Below, one piece after another: positions 1 to 13,682 of a DNA stretch of 64,000 bases; within the stretch, counting starts at the first letter, position 1, and every line of letters starts with the position of its first letter. Under the pieces are notes generated by a model. The model made no database searches. It worked only from the letters and a program-made list of their open reading frames with translations, and was not told the origin of the DNA. The translations under genes and the position numbers were made by a program. The stretch comes from Clavelina lepadiformis (lineage: Eukaryota; Chordata; Ascidiacea; Aplousobranchia; Clavelinidae), in assembly GCF_947623445.1 (NCBI RefSeq), contig NC_135247.1, positions 14,200,501-14,264,500 on the forward strand, in the 5' to 3' direction.

Positions 1-1
1 G

Positions 2-211
2 TTTCTTCAGAGCAAAATTCGACCAGTTCCTATCACCAATGAGGTTGAGCGTGACCACACCATCAGAAGAGCGCTTGCTATTTGGCGGCTTTGCTGGCAA
101 GATGTCCCCAATGGCTGGGAGTTATTGGATGAGAGGCTGTGCAAAGTTCTGGGAGACTCCTGGATGGAATCTTTCGAAAAAAGGAGCGGAGAACCTGTGC
201 GCATCCCTTAA
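2..211 (+). CDS. Unrecognised small basic protein, paralogue A (3' part only)
   Basis: The frame is open from the window edge to a TAA at 209-211 and gives about 69 residues that start FLQSKIRPVP and end EPVRIP. I do not recognise the family. The peptide aligns without gaps to the protein at 2582-2893: shared blocks are FLQ-KI-PVP, ER-H, RRALA, RLCW-DVP-GW, LLDER, LG--WM--FE. Many differences between the two DNA copies are synonymous third-position changes, and both keep the frame, which argues for two real genes under protein-level constraint rather than chance ORFs. The upstream part lies outside the window. The flanking DNA of the two copies is not alike, so the duplication is old. No signal peptide or membrane segment is visible in the part present. 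Confidence 0.6.
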   Translation, partial: FLQSKIRPVPITNEVERDHTIRRALAIWRLCWQDVPNGWELLDERLCKVLGDSWMESFEKRSGEPVRIP

Positions 212-2581
212 AAACAGATCTGAATTAGCTAAAAGCATGAACATTGTTTTCTTGGTTATTTATCCAAATATGTTGTGTTATAAACTTACTCATATATTTG
301 TCGGTTTTCCGTTACGAAACGCGATTTACATTATATGTCATTGGTCAAAGAATATAGCTTATTCATAAACATTGTTGTAAATCGAGATTTGAATTACACA
401 ATATGTAATGCAACAGCGATTACAGTTTTAACATTAAATGTTACCTTCAAAATAGAACCGCAATTACCTCTTATTTATTTAGTTTCTTTTGATGTAAAGC
501 GCAAAATGTCAGGGTAAATTTTCTTGTATATACAAGCAGTTCATACACTTTTTGCTGGTATAATTGTGCAGTATTATTAAGTTGCTTTTTATCACGTACC
601 GCATGTTCTCTTTGTAACAACATATACTGACTCGGGAATATGGACATGATTATACTCTACAATCTACATGAAGCTACAGAAGTCTAGAAATTTGGGCATT
701 TTTGTAAAAATTTTATGCCTTGCCCAAACGTATTGCTTATATATTCGACACTTGTGACTTAAACCGGTGGCTTAAGATGTTATTGAGATGTTTTCTTTGT
801 ATAAACTGTGTAAAGCAAAGAGCACTGTTAGTTCTGTTGAAGCACACACTCGTATAATGGCAAGTGGGTGTTGTGGGGGCGTTGACTTTTCTGAGGCAGC
901 AAACAGGTTATGCTTCTGGGTCTTTGATAAACAAAACCAAAATCAAAATTACGATAAACAAAATCTCACATAACCCCTGAAGTTTCACGAAATTTCCTCT
1001 TGCGATCGTCTCAAGACTGTTGATCAAACTGTCATAAACAAACACTTTAACTAGTGTATGTTTGAAATATAAGACGTCCGTTTTCAGTCAATATTTACGT
1101 CATCTCTTTAAACAAAAGTACGAACAAAATTGCGTCAATGGGCGTATAATTTACTTCCAGGCTCGTATAAATTTTGCTGTTCCATGAGAAATATCTATTG
1201 TCGTTATCTCATGTGATATGAACGTTAAAAAGTATTATAGCTACGCACTTGGTCAGACCGAAGGATGTGCTCGTGGTAATGCTGTGGTTTATCAGATCTA
1301 GGAGCAGCGTTAATTCCAAAACAATTAAGTTTTCTTTCAGAGAAAAACTGAGTTGAGACTATCGAAAGCCATGAATATGCTCATAACAAAATCAAAATTT
1401 AAGAGACCAATTGTATATGTTATATGGAGTCTGGATTCCAGGCTATTTAACTTTTTTACGCCATACATTAAATTAAAGCATAAGGGAAGTAATGAATATA
1501 TGGAAGTCGAGCGTTTTAAAGCATTAAGTTATTTGCAAATCAAAATTAATGAATATTTTGATGAAAACACATCTGATATTAGGAAATGTAACAAAAGGTA
1601 ACAAGAAAGAGAATTTACATAACTTAAATGTAAGATTTATTTTAAACCACGGCTTAAATGGTATAGAAAGAGACTTTCTTTAAATAAGGGTGCGCTACGT
1701 TATGAAAATACGAAGCCATAAAACAGTTTTAGAAACTTAGGCTATGTTTGTTATAAAACAATACCAACCTGTGAGCAAAAATTTACTTCTTTAATTTTCA
1801 AAATTCTGTGTAGGTGCAAGTCCTATTCATATAAATTACAGGACCTAAAATTAATTTGAATATTGTATTGTATTGTTCATTTTTGGCCATTAGCTGTGCG
1901 CAACGAAAGTTAGGATGCCAACCGTTGTAGTTATAGCACATTAAAACACATGCTCACGAACAAGTAACGAGCGCGAAAAAGTGGCAAAGCCCAAGGGTTT
2001 AAACCATGCAAGATAGCAATAATAGTATTGTGCTATAAAATGGTAGGTTAGCATGGTCACCAAACCCACAAAATAATTCCTAAGTTTAACGAATTTAAGG
2101 ACAAAATAACACAAACAACTACACTCTTGGAAGATGTAGGCCTCAAGGACATTTTCCCTAACATTAAAAACGCGTAGGCCTATATTAATAGTTGAAATAA
2201 TTATATAAAATGACATGGTTTGATTAAAATGACAATAAATATCTTAAGTGCACAACAAATGGATGATTAAAGAAAACCGCGCAAAAGAAACTCCATCCTA
2301 GGGACCGGAATCCCGTTTCTGTGTCCTAGAGGGAGCACAATATTGAGGCCCACAGGTGCACTAAAACATAGACAGTACGAATCAAATAAAAAGTATAATA
2401 TAATAAGTATAATAATGTCATTACGAGATGATGTCTCTACATTCCTATCAACTACGGTATTTGTGATGAATAGTGGATATGACGATTATGGCGTAAACAC
2501 GCTAGCGATTACGATAACTGTACTATATATTTGAACAGAAAACAATAGCATTTTTAATTCAACTAAAACTCAATTTAAGTC
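212..2581. other. Intergenic stretch between the two small paralogues
   Basis: No convincing gene is seen. An open frame with an ATG at 1371 runs to 1601 (77 codons, Lys/Ile/Asn rich) and is preceded by a pyrimidine-AG stretch near 1340, but its composition is that of the surrounding AT-rich DNA and I recognise nothing in it. Positions 1871-1945 resemble 45855-45931 in the same orientation (shared words TGTGCG, GATGC and AACC, and TTATAGCAC), so this is a dispersed repeat. Confidence 0.4.
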
Positions 2582-2893
2582 ATGTCTGAATATGCGTGGA
2601 GGCGCTCACCAATTTTCAACCGCCGTGGACGCCGCCCAATGTTGACTTATGTACCCGACGGCTTCAAAGAATTTCTTCAGAACAAAATTCAACCAGTTCC
2701 TGCCAATAACAATCAGGAGAGAAATCACGTGGTGCGAAGAGCGCTAGCGCTCTATCGCCTATGCTGGTCGGATGTACCCGACGGTTGGGATTTGTTAGAC
2801 GAGCGCATGCGCAGCACACTAGGCAGCGATTGGATGAAAAACTTCGAAGATCTGACTGGTGATGAAGTCGTAAAAGAATATTCTTCGTTTTAG
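2582..2893 (+). CDS. Unrecognised small basic protein, paralogue B (103 aa)
   Basis: An ATG at 2582 opens a 103-codon frame ending in TAG. The N-terminal 25 residues are rich in Arg and aromatic residues (WRRSPIFNRRGRRP), which could be a nuclear or mitochondrial targeting stretch, but this is a guess. From residue 31 it matches the partial protein at 2-211, with a Trp-rich centre (RLCWSDVPDGWDLLDERM) that is the most conserved part. The C-terminus differs: acidic and then KEYSSF here, shorter and ending VRIP in the other copy. No transmembrane helix is apparent. The whole protein appears to be one exon. I cannot name the family; a lineage-restricted gene in a small tandem array is the best description. 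Confidence 0.6.
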   Translation: MSEYAWRRSPIFNRRGRRPMLTYVPDGFKEFLQNKIQPVPANNNQERNHVVRRALALYRLCWSDVPDGWDLLDERMRSTLGSDWMKNFEDLTGDEVVKEYSSF

Positions 2894-4444
2894 AAACATT
2901 CCGCTAGATGGGGACGTCGTGCTAAACCAGTAACTGAATGAGAGTGGAATCGTTTCACGCCAACGCACTGCTGTTGTGCGTGCGTCGTAAAATTTATTCT
3001 ATAAAATATATACTCTTTTCGCTATATTTGATTTCTACAGTATATCTTGTACAGTGTTTCAATACGATATATGTTTAAGTGCTCTTATTAGTTCAGTGAT
3101 AATTGTAAGAAAACCAAGTGACTATGGTTGCAATTTTGAGTTTACATACCGTAGCTTTGTGGAAGATTGTATTGTTATCAGGGCAAAAAGATTGATTTTT
3201 TAAATATGTATGCAATCTGCAGTTAAACAAAACGCAAAAGTGACAATCACAACACAGGTGGGAGAATGCGAGAGCGGAAAATGTTATCAGCTGAACTTAG
3301 TTGTGCAACAAATAAAAGCTTCTCTGCCGATCAGAGATAGGATAACCAGAGGTCACAAAATCAACTTCATTAGTTCATGAAGTACTTGCATAGCCTGCGA
3401 GAGACCTTAAAGCTCTCCAAACAATTTCATCTCTAATGCACCCATACCGCGGGCAGCGTGGCCATTTGGTAATTCTCAAAACGAATATTTGTCAATACAA
3501 GCACACAAATAAAAATTTGAAAAAAAATGCAAATCATGTACTGGCTAAGTGGCTATAAGTCTTGGAATAAGACCGGTTTTTAGCGATTTTTTGTCACAGG
3601 ACAATTAGCATCTCGTCTTGTGCAGGGCTGATTAGAAATACTTCACTCTTTACCTATCTCATAAGCCTAACACGAAGTAACATAAACCTCCTGCCATTCC
3701 CAAAAATCAAAAACATCCATTAAAGTTGATAATTATTTAAGTTAAAAACAGATACAGCAAACACTACAAAACAACTGAATTGGAAAGTTGAGTAAATCCT
3801 TTGTAGAAAACTGGTCGTCCAGCCGCAACTAGCATTTGAGGGTATACGCCATGCGCATACAACATACACCAACACCTGCCCTTATGCATATTGCTTCTAA
3901 ATATGGCAGCTCGGGATACGAATAACTTGGCCAACTTGTTTGAAAATACAAATCATTGAAACTCTAACAGTCATTTTGGAACACATCGATTTTCTTCGGA
4001 ACTCAGACGAAACTCTTCCGATCGAAGCCGGAATAAAATCTTGTCATGAAGCGCGAGGTGTTTCAGCAGCATTCTTCACTTTCACAAAGCTCAAGTAAAT
4101 GGACCGGCCGAATTTACTGTTCGTTCGAGATCTTTGATCTGTTGTCTTATGTATAGTATCCTACAAAAACAAACACTCATATGAAACTATAAGTTGTGTT
4201 TAAGAATACTTAAAACATTTCATTGCTACTTATTCACGAATATTTAGAAGCGGAAAAAAACTGCAATAGATGGTAGTTATAAAAAGCCTGACCTGTGAAG
4301 AAAACTAGATCTATAAATACCATTATCAAATGAAAATATAATCTTATTCATGTGTTCATTAATTTTTTAAAATTAATTTTAACGTATTGTCAAATGTAAT
4401 CTACCTATCTCTAACAACATAATTTTTCAAATAGCCTACTAAAA
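2894..4444. other. Intergenic stretch, end of paralogue B to WAC 3' end
   Basis: AT-rich DNA without a supported gene. The right part should contain the 3' untranslated region and poly(A) site of the minus-strand WAC gene. I saw no tRNA, microsatellite array or transposon with clear ends. Confidence 0.4.
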
Positions 4445-7400
4445 TTACAACAGCCGATTATAATAGTACACAAAAACAATATTGACGGACAAAGCAATAA
4501 TATTTTTCATGTACCGTTGTTCCTGCAACGTAGAGCGAATTTCTGATGCCCTGACATCGGATCTTGCGTTTGTTAATTGAGCACTAAGTTCTGACAAATG
4601 ATCGACAATAAAACGATGAAAATCATCACCTAAACGATGACACTACAAAGAAGAAAAAATGTTTAAGAGCGTAATGCACAATACAAATGGCATGTCATTC
4701 AGATATCACCCAAAAAAATTAGCAAAGGTAAAACTGAGATTAAACTTTAAATGTTATGTAGGTTATGGAGATAAACTCGACTGGTTGCTCTTTCTTCAAA
4801 TACAAGTTTGCCCTTTGGCACGAATCAGTTTTTACTTTGACCAAATGTCACGGCAACAGGTTTTAATGTACTATGATTGACAAAATATATTGGTTCGCTT
4901 CTAAATCTAATACAAATATCCAATATCATCAACAATAAATAAACATTTTCGTTTACCTGTATTTCAAATTGTTCTGCTGGCCAGCCATGTACATGAGTAA
5001 TGCTGGTGCGGTCAAAGACATCCCGCAGTGATTCCAGATATGGAAATTCTGGGGGTGGTGGTTCCCCTGGTGCAAGGTTGCTGTTATTAGACTTGTCCTG
5101 TGGTTTTCTGCGAACGTTTCGAAAAAAATTCTTCTCATTAGCATGTGGTATGCACAAAAAATGATGCATTAAAGAACTTCCAATTTGGATCAAAGTTAGA
5201 ATATTAGGAAAGCGAGCAAAACGATGCTGAAACATTCAGCTACAGAAAATATTATGTCGAAATAAGTTTGCTTTCAATAGATACAATTGGTTTAAAAAAA
5301 ATTTAGTTGCAAACTGTACAACATAGGAGAAAAACTGATGTGATTGATCTCACCTTGATTCGTCGGACTCAAGACAGGGCCGCTTCGCAGGAGGAGCTTC
5401 ATTCGATGCACTTCTTTCTGCTTCATGCTGGGGATCACGTTCTCCAGAAGCTAAAATCAACCGATACTTGATTACAAAGTTGATAGTGGCCTGAACCGTG
5501 TTAACCCAGTATAATCAGTATGTAGTAAAATTAAGAAGCAGGATATAGGATGGCACTTTAGAGTTAACTTTCATTTTTAATTTCTCTACAAATAATACTT
5601 GATCAGTAATCTTACGAAACAAATTGCATAATAGAAAGCATGAAATTCAAAACTATTTTAATAGGATAGTTATTTCATTCATGATGTTACAACCGTTTCA
5701 TATACATGAATATATTTATACAAAGGTCCGAGTTAAGAAGTTATAACATAAATAACTTTTAAATTGTGTACTTAAGGTTGGTGATAACATACTTGAACTT
5801 TTTTGATTGGCAGCAGCATTTAGAAGAAGCTGAAAAACTAAAAATTTGAACAGAATTTACAATCTATTTTACTAGTACATCCGTTTTGCAATAACACAAA
5901 ATTTACAAGTCAAAAATTGAAAACAATCAGCTGCATAAGCCGTAAACTACTACTTGGTTAACAGAACTAGCGCATAAACGAAATAAAATAATAACACAGT
6001 GGAAGCTCATTAATTTAAAATTGGACGGACCGATTAAATTACTTCAACTTGTCTGAAGTTGGTAAAATTGTGGCAAACAACTATAAAAACATCACTGGAG
6101 ATGATAGATGCATTTTCAGCATCGATTAAAAGGCATGTCTGATACAAAGGTATTATACAAAAATATATTTACTGATCTAGCCGCAATAGGCTGTTACACA
6201 AGCACTCAACATAGCACCAATAATGTCCATCTGTCACTACTGTTTATGCATTTCAACCTCAGCTTCACCTAGGCTAATTTACGAGGTTAGGGTTCATCGT
6301 CGTTGATTGTTGCTTCTCATGCTTATCTGATTCTTTGCGAATAAAGTTTGGTGATACCTGTACTAGGTTATCATAAAGTACCGTAACCTTTCTGGAGTCA
6401 CCTCCCTGGACCAGGGGCGGTATTACGGCTATTTGCTCGCTCGCAATGGAGTTGTGCTCGCTACCGAGACCGTAACCAGTAGATTAACCACAAAGAAAAA
6501 TGGTCTTATGATGGAACCTCTCCGTGCTTTCACTGTTTATTGAGGCAATATCATAACTATGCATAAGATTCAGCCATGGTTCATCACATTTGCATGAGGC
6601 AAGTGATGCTGTTTAGCTCGAAACTAACAAAAGTTAAATTTAACCCTATTTTTATACATTGAAACATACCCGACTGCTTAAAAGTGAAGACATATTTATT
6701 TGTAGAACTCAAAATTAAGATTTCATGTTTATAACCTACAACAACCCATTTACGTAGAAAACCATCACGGGGGTTTAAGTTACAAAAACGATTTTATGAC
6801 AAATTTAGAGGTAACAGACACTAGTTATGCTCAGCGAAACACAAAAACACTGCAAGTTAACTGAAACTTCAACTTAAAGAGTATCGAGTTATTGCTAGTT
6901 GCTTACATGCATTCTAATAGGAAAGTTACCAAAACAAGTGAAGTTACTTTGAGTTAACAGAAATTTTGAATTTCGGAAAGCTGAGTTAACAAGCTTTCAC
7001 GGTTTAACTCTGTTTCATTCTACTCACCGCTCTGTAAACCTCCTTCTGTTTTATTTTTGTTATCATTTGAAGTTGTAGCAGCTTGAGTTAACACATTTGA
7101 CAATTTTCTTACAAATGCAGAAGCAGCATTTTCGTTGAGTTTGCTTTCAGCAGAACTCTTGCCATTGCTAGAGGCTAATAGACAAAAAACATTAATAAAC
7201 ATTAATATTAAACATTAAACATTAAAACATTAATATTATTACATGCCTCACATAGAGTTGACAACAACATATTATTACATGCCTCACATATAGTTGACAA
7301 CAACATATTATTACATGTCTCACATAGAGTTGAAAACATGTAGACGTACTACAGATTAGAGTAGATTGTTTTACAAATTCGAGCAAGTGAGCAAAAACCT

Positions 7401-10400
7401 TACTTTCATCGTGCAGCAGCTTTTGCGAGTTCAATGCCGTTTTCTGACAATTTATCCCTCCATTTACTCCTTTGGCTTGGTCAAGTTTTGCTTTCCCATC
7501 CCATGATGAGTAATCATAAAATTCACCAGTGGAAGGAAGATAAATATCCGTTTTAACTAAAACTTGACCATTACTACCAGATGTTGCGGTCGCAACAGAT
7601 GCAGGTACATGGCAATTGGTGGTTGATGTAACTGACTGTGATGTCCTATAATCTTTGTCTGTACTAACAGATCTTTGTAAAGCATCTTTAGGGTCGCCTT
7701 TTCTGACAGACGACACGTCCCGGTAATCAACGTCTCTGTAATCGCGATCCCCAGTTGTTGCTTTCGTTCTGTAATCGCGATCGCAATAGTCTTTATGCCG
7801 ATTTCGATAATCTTTATCAGCGTCTGCATGAGTATGACTGCTTGACTGGCTTTGGCCAGAAGATGATGCTTGTAATGATCGGTTGGGCTTCATATTACCT
7901 GGACAGGTAAGAAATTACAGTATGTATTTACAGGTGCACAAAGTGAAGGATGTATTACGGTGATGAAAGTATGCGTGAATTAGTGGATAAAACCAGAATT
8001 TAAAATTGGTTATGCTAATTTGTTGTCAAAAACCGAAGCAAATGCTTTAATACCACTTCATTTACTTGCTTTTAATGGGAATGTATTTAGTAATATGAAA
8101 CTGTTTTGATGATGATGAGATTTATATTTCCCATGTTGTTTCATTAAACTTTATACAGCATGCTTAACTTAAACTTTATGATGAAATCTAAATCACTAAG
8201 CGTGTGTAAATCACTAAATCACTAAATCTAAATCACTAAGCATAAATATGGCATTCATACCAACAAGTGTCTCAGCAAACAGTTTCTGAGGCAGTTTAAA
8301 CAAGACTTTCCTTTGCTGCTTCACAGAGCTATTTCTTATACAGCAATTTAAGATACGAAATTAAAAACTGATTATTTCATTCTTCAATTCTGTCAGCAAT
8401 TTTTTATCAATGAAATTAAAAACACTTACTTTTTTGAGAACTTTTTGTTTTATCTCGTGACTTGAGGTCAACAGCAGAACTGAAAAGACAAAACATTAAC
8501 AACATTATTAATAACTTTATGCCTTCATTTTTTACCGTTTGAATGAGATTTTTAAAAGCATTCATTTAAAAACACAATGTTGAACAAGATAATTATCTAC
8601 AATACAAGATAAACCTACTATATAACATACAGTAGCCAATATAAAAGATACTACCTTAATTTTTTAGTGTAAAGGCTAAAATTTCTATTTCAAATTTATC
8701 ATGAAATTTGGCCCAATTTTTCTTTTAAACGTACTTAACAAGATATTGTTAGAAGTGGTAAAACTAAACTTTTTGGGACCATACAAAAGCCCTAATCACA
8801 AACCCTGAAAATTAAGAATTTAAAATACAAAAAAAGAAAATTTAAGAAAAGTAACTTAAAAAAGTTGTTTGTATCTTTCTTGAAACTTAGGCGGTGAAAA
8901 TAGAAAGCAGGCTGCACCTCTTTTGTTTATTTCATGATAACTTATTTGCCCTGAAATATGCAAGCCGTTCTTTCATGGTGGTATAGGTCGGAACTATTTC
9001 TACAGTTGCCTGTTCTTAAGGAAAACACTGGAGCGGCAGCAATACTGTATTAGTTTAAGTGGTTCGTTTGAGTTTGTCACATAAAAATGTTTTGAGTAAT
9101 TTTGTTTCATCTTATGGAAAACTTAACTTAAAAACCGAAACTTTGTGTTGGAGACAAAACGGTTCAGATGAACAAGATTTATTCCAAGATTTTAATAAAG
9201 ATTTTGATGTGAAATAGTTTTCAGTTTTGCCACGAGAACAAGATGTAAAAAAACTGAATACCAAAGCAACAATTCTATGCAAGGATGTGTGCATTAGTTA
9301 GAAAAATAGTTTTCATAAAAGGACATTTTCCATACAAAAAGTTTAACATCACTAAGATAAGATATGAAAAAAAATTATAAATTTTTAAAAATCCAGTTGT
9401 GTAAAATGTCATATATTTTGGTTGACTGGCCCAAAACAAAGTAGCTAGACAATATTCATCTCCAGTTCAAGAAAACTGTTGAATTTAGAGGTCATTCAAC
9501 CGATAATAGCTGCACCCTCTAATAGCAAGAGACAAGAATCACTTTAGGTTAGCTTTATATCATAAACTTTCTTATTTCAAGGACATTTTTATAAAATAAA
9601 CAAAAACATCATTCCAAACTTTTTCTCAAACAAAGTAACCTACTCCCTTTTTACACCGAAATTTAAGACGGTGATGAGTAACATTGTCAAGATACTTTTT
9701 GTCAAATAATTCACAAAAAATATGCACTATAGTTATGCAAGTTTATTATAAAAGTTTAAATAAACAAGTAAATAAATGATCTATTATATACTAAGTTTAG
9801 TGAAAAATGTTATGAAACATCACCAAGTCGAGTTCAATAGTTTTAACAAATGAAATTAAAACCATTCTAGTATCATTACTTGAACAGAATTTGATTTCAT
9901 ACAAAAAGTTGTAAATGACACTATTTTCTGAGAATATGTTAGATATCATGATTTTATAAGGAATGCTACAAAATTTTACCTACACAATTTAACAAAATAA
10001 AAGTGGGCGTAATGGTGTATTGGGAATCTGGTGTAGAAACTACACACCATACACAGCATTGTTTAAAACCAAACCACAAAATGTGCTGCATTTAGAAAAC
10101 AATGGTGTTTTGGGTTACAAGTTTCCTTAAAATATATTCGCCAACCGAACATACCTGTCATTCCAGTCCTTCGGTTTCTCCCACTGAGAGACTTCTGATA
10201 CGTTATTATAAAAATATTTTTTTCCTGATGAACTGATATGTTCTGACCAGTTGCCACATCCACGAAGTGGACCCTGTGCCTATGATTAAATCATATAGCA
10301 TCGGTATAGTGTTCTGAATTTTAGATTATGTCAATGTTGTCAAACTCAAACCTTGTTTCGTGGTATAACACCATGAGAAATAGTTCTATTCAAATAAAAT

Positions 10401-13400
10401 CAACTGATCTAAAAATGTTTTGGTGATACCAAACTTATTGGTAATTTTTTCCGGTTTTATTTCCATTAGAGTTTTACAACTAAAATCGGTTAGACTACCT
10501 TGCGATGCTTGGAGCGTTCATTGGATGATTTTATGACATGATTTGTAGCTCCTCCTGCAAACAAATACATTTGTTAAGTACCATTCAGGTGAAAGATACT
10601 TAGCTTTATGGTCACTTACAAAAACTGAAATTTAAAATGTGATTTTAACCGCTATAATATAATGTTTGAAGTTATTTTACAGAATGCATACTCAAGTTGC
10701 CAACTCGTACAGAACATGCTATCAAAATAGGCACATTATCTTATATACATCTTGGTTGACATCCATATCAATACAATTCCAACAAGCAAAAATGACTTTA
10801 AAGTCAAGTCAGTAAAATTTACATAAATGCATTGTTTCATGTCAACCTATTTTGGAGGCAAGAAAGGGTCAAATATTTGTTGCCGGATTTTTTTTACATA
10901 CTGAAGTGCTCCATGTGTGTTTTGTTTTTATTAAAAGTTCAAAACAAATATATTTTGGTTCCATGCCGTTACTGGGAAAAAGTTTGCACAAAGAAAAGAA
11001 AGCAAACACATTTATTATGGGACTGACAAATAGCTAAAAAACTAATTTGTTGTTCAATCCAAAAAAGAGATCCAATAGTAAAAAAGTTCTCTTTCCTCAC
11101 TTGTGATATGCTAAAATACTAACTAGCTACATTGTAAATAAAAAACTATAAATGACTTGTGTTTAAGGCTTATAACTATGGTTAAACATTGTAATAATAA
11201 ACGGTCTAATTTAGCAGGCTATCTTCTTTGTTAACGTGTCATTAATTTTTATCGTATAGCATAAATAATGTATATGCCTATTCTGGTGATTTGATGTCGA
11301 GTCTAGCAATAACACTATTTTATCTCATCATCTTGTTACATCACTGCAGCAGATGTGTCGTTTTCAGAAAAAATGAAATGTTAGCAACTGTGGTGTCACA
11401 CACTTTCAAAGTTCGATAATCACTTGAAACTATACTTACGATAAGAGGCCGCATTTTTGTCTTTGTGCTTGGAATTTAAATCGATCTTACGAGTGTCCTT
11501 GTCTTTGCTATGTGACGAAGTACGGTGTCCACTAGATGGCATGTGCTAGAGAATAAATGATACAAACGATCAAGGAAATGGTAGATGATAGATAGGAAAT
11601 TAAAAGTGATACCAAATATGCAAACAAACAGCAAAGTTTTAACACAAACTGTATTATACTGTATATTAACCTGATGCATGGTGGCCTTAGCTCCTGATTC
11701 ATACCTAAAACAGAGAAATAGACAAATAAACAAAATGTCTACAAAGCTGTAAGCCTGTTTAAAGTACAATTATTACTGAAATTTGTCTTAAAACAAAGAA
11801 CACTTTTTTTCAAACTTTCCCCATAGAGAACTTTTCTTAACTACTTTTTTTATTTTGTCTACTTGTTACTCACTCACTGTCTCTTTTATAGGCCTGCACA
11901 TGTAAACAATAAACGATATTTGGACAATATCCTTAAGATCAAGGAAAAAACGCATACAAAGCTAAACTAAAAGATTTATTGCTGGAATAGGCTTAAATCT
12001 AAACCAATTTGACACCAATATTAACAGATTAGATTTTATTCCTGTGTTAACTTGATTGTATCTTTGGTTTTCTGGTTTTAGCCCAAATAAAAAGTTGCAC
12101 ACATAATAATGGTAGTACAGTATGACAATTTCACGAAAAAACATTTTCTTAGGTAACTTAACACAGTTTCTCATGGAAGTGCTACAGATCCTTAGCCTTG
12201 GGGAACTGGGTTTGCAAAACTCCAGTTTAGAAACATAGACAAAAAGTTTATATATAATACGGTGATAGGTTGTAAGTTTAACACATTACCTTTGTTTTGG
12301 AACACAAAACAAAGACGATAGTAAAAAATAAGACTTTTCCGTGAAACGACTGGCCCACAACAAATTAAATGTGGCCAACCAGCATTTTGTCTATGTCAAA
12401 TGATTTTAATCTAACCTAGCGGGCTCAGAGCGCTAACAATGATATTACGTTCTGCTCATTTGTGTTGTCCAAAAATTCTAGGAGCAAAACAATGAACGTC
12501 TGAATATATACGGTAATATTTAAAGGAGGTTTGTATTTAAAATTGAATTACAAAACAATTCTTTGAAAAAATTAATTACTGGTAGTATTTACAATCACTT
12601 GGCTGGGCAGAGGCCTAACTTATTGTTAGCGTAGCGATATGGCTAACTGCCTATCAGATCAATATCAACATGACTAACCGCTTAAACTAAAATATGTTTA
12701 AGACAGATCGGGTGTTGTAAAGCGTAAAATGTAATCTTAATTGTGCTTTGTCAACACCAAGTGGTTAACTACGTTTTGTTTTGAATAGCTACTTGGTGTT
12801 GGTCCCAGTGGACCTGGTAGACAGTTCTGGATTCAGGCAATAGTATATAAAAAATTTAAAAACCGAAAAAATGTGTGACAATCCGAACTTGCACAAAGAC
12901 TAGCTCATTAAACAGGGCTAAATCGATGAGGAATCATCCATCGACTTTCCTCAGTTCGAGGATGAAGATTATTATACCATTTTGCTGTATTAAAACAATT
13001 CATTGAGCTCTAACGTAAGCCAGAAACAACTTGACTACTGTGTGATCAATTAAAGAGCTGCATGAACGGTTACGGTGAACATATTCGATTATTTTCTGCA
13101 ACCGAATCACACAACCATGGGTGGAAAGTCTACAACACTATCAATTTAAAAAGGTTATAGGATGTGCAGGTCAATAATGCTCATTTTCTGCTCTTCTGTT
13201 GTTTGATAGGTTAGTGCAAACATGGTACCCTTATCATAAAAGGTTTTAGTGCAATTCAGTTTTGAGGACAACAAGTAACTTATCAGGAAAAATTTGATTT
13301 TGGTTCCAAAAATTTCACACTGCAGGTTTCTAATTAAACTGAGTGAAATTTTTGCTGTCAAGCCGGAGAGGGCCACAGAAAGGATGTTTTAGGCCAGGAA

Positions 13401-13682
13401 TGAGGATGTTCACTGACCTCATAAGAAATACTTGCAGTACCAGTTGGTATAGCAGCACAAAAATTTTTTTGAAAGATTTATGTTATTGCATTGAGTTTAT
13501 ATGTTAACGTAACATAAATAGTTAATTCTGCTGGCTTCTTTCTATTTTGTTAATCTTATATTTACAATAGTTGCTAAAGTACTGCAATTTGTCATGCATT
13601 TTTATTCCAAAAGCAAATTGCAAAGATTTGTCAAAAATAATTTTTTTTACCTTTCCACTTGTGATACGCTCCTTCCATACAT
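4445..13682 (-). CDS. WAC: WAC orthologue: WW-domain adaptor with coiled coil (12 coding exons)
   Basis: Coding exons on the minus strand, in order: 13651-13682, 11671-11704, 11440-11545, 10499-10554, 10155-10273, 8430-8479, 7404-7898, 7028-7174, 5793-5837, 5354-5450, 4957-5107, 4445-4642. All junctions are GT-AG and phases agree; the sum is 1,530 nt, 509 aa (human WAC is 647). The exon at 10155-10273 encodes a WW domain almost identical to vertebrate WAC (W85, W107, P110; [14 protein letters not shown]). The large exon carries repeated DKDYR/DRDYR motifs, also known from WAC. The last two exons hold the conserved C-terminus (HGWPAEQ, then a predicted coiled coil [12 protein letters not shown]...[10 protein letters not shown]). 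A basic PPAKRPCLE stretch may be a nuclear signal. WAC is known to bind RNA polymerase II through the WW domain and RNF20/40 through the coiled coil, promoting H2B ubiquitination. The first exon (11 codons, [11 protein letters not shown]) is the least certain part. Confidence 0.9.
5998..7005. mobile_element. Possible pogo/Tigger-like MITE inside a WAC intron
   Basis: The left end CAGTGGAAGCTCATTAA and the reverse complement of the right end CCGTGAAAGCTTGTTAA are imperfect inverted repeats that bracket most of the intron between coding exons 5793-5837 and 7028-7174. A second copy of the right end occurs at 60685-60733 (ACTTTGAGTTA...GGTTAACAAGCTTTCACTG) in a CDC73 intron. The end sequence resembles TIRs of pogo/Tigger-type elements, which duplicate TA. 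No transposase frame is visible. Exact ends and target duplication are uncertain. Confidence 0.35.
7234..7338. repeat. 36-bp tandem repeat, about three copies
   Basis: The unit ATATTATTACATGCCTCACA... with ...GAGTTGACAACAAC repeats with period 36 immediately 3' of the large WAC exon, inside the following intron. Copies differ at single positions. The preceding 30 bp is an ATTAAAC-type simple repeat. Confidence 0.8.
8176..8242. repeat. Short tandem repeat, AAATCTAAATCACTAAGC type
   Basis: The word AAATCACTAA recurs several times in a WAC intron. It is a simple local tandem repeat with no sign of function. Confidence 0.6.

Noticed and set aside
1371-1601. 77-codon frame after a pyrimidine-AG stretch
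   Set aside because: Lys/Ile/Asn-rich composition like the local AT-rich DNA, no recognisable motif and no partner exon.
7557-7829. 90-codon frame overlapping the large WAC exon
   Set aside because: It is an out-of-frame shadow; the DKDYR-bearing frame is phase-consistent with both neighbouring exons.
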